DNA of 5,245 bases from Clostridia bacterium (lineage in GTDB: Bacteria > Bacillota > Clostridia > Christensenellales > Aristaeellaceae). The stretch covers positions 1-5,245 of the forward strand of contig JAFSZW010000226.1 of the NCBI GenBank assembly GCA_017458865.1, given 5' to 3'. Both the position numbers and the translations under genes were made by a program. The notes under the pieces are model-generated. The model made no database searches. It was not told the origin of the DNA and was given only the letters and a program-made list of their open reading frames with translations. Positions 5,130 through 5,245 of the stretch are shown here, piece after piece. Position 1 is the stretch's first letter. Every line of letters begins with the position of its first letter.

Positions 5130-5245
5130 TCAGAAACCGGACATGCTGCGATCCATCTCCAGCTCCAGGCATTTCCAGTTCTCACCCATGATGGAATAGA
5201 ACGTCTCCTGCCCGTCTGGAAGTAACCTAAATCCGGATTTCAGAT
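5130..5245 (-). CDS. C-terminal end of an unrecognised gene, cut by the right edge
   Basis: Reading from the right edge on the minus strand, one frame is open for 37 codons to a TGA at 5132-5130. It includes LLPDGQETFYSIMGENWKCL and ends in MDRSMSGF. The residues look protein-like (mixed polar, aromatic and acidic), and the orientation matches every other gene here, with about 100 bases to the next start. The fragment is too short to name a family, and a chance open frame is not excluded. If real, it is the gene upstream of the CatA-like/hydrolase pair. Confidence 0.5.
   Translation of the reverse strand, partial: LKSGFRLLPDGQETFYSIMGENWKCLELEMDRSMSGF

Overview
The window looks like an ordinary chromosomal stretch from a low-to-mid GC Gram-positive anaerobe, most likely Bacillota (Clostridia, Lachnospiraceae-like). 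This is inferred from strong AGGAGG-type ribosome binding sites, closely packed small accessory genes, a DUF3795 protein, a CatA-like acyltransferase, a ZmaR-like GNAT and a TetR-type regulator. Base composition is somewhat over half G+C by eye. I cannot name a genus from sequence alone. All eight supported genes lie on the minus strand, so they are transcribed from right to left. I found no RNA gene, insertion sequence, CRISPR array, integrase or attachment site, and no convincing plus-strand gene.

Right part (5245 to about 3695). The right edge holds the last 37 codons of an unrecognised gene, ending at 5130. A leader of about 100 bases follows, with a perfect 12-bp inverted repeat (5077-5122). 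Next comes a chloramphenicol-acetyltransferase-family protein (4401-5027), then 7 bases later an alpha/beta hydrolase (3695-4393). These two genes look like one transcription unit. A gap of about 185 bases (3510-3694) follows. It holds only small hairpins and a probably chance in-frame continuation of the hydrolase reading frame.

Left part (3509 to 1). Six genes run head to tail: a TetR-family regulator (2886-3509), a flavodoxin-fold protein with an iron-sulfur-type cysteine motif (2286-2846), a YgeA-like aspartate/glutamate racemase (1600-2289), an unrecognised four-helix membrane protein (1054-1560), a cysteine-rich DUF3795 protein (642-1031) and a ZmaR-like GNAT acetyltransferase cut by the left edge (1-652). 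Spacings are an 11-nt overlap, a 4-nt ATGA overlap, or gaps of 22-39 bases, which fits one operon led by its own regulator.

How the genes might work together is inference. The set suggests small-molecule modification or detoxification: two acetyl-CoA-dependent acyltransferase folds, a hydrolase, a flavin/Fe-S reductase and a racemase under a ligand-sensing repressor. The redox part (Fe-S flavoprotein plus a 13-cysteine DUF3795 protein) and the unknown membrane protein are the least explained elements. Nothing here amounts to a clearly new system. The best leads are the unknown membrane protein/DUF3795 pair and the structured leader of the CatA-like gene.
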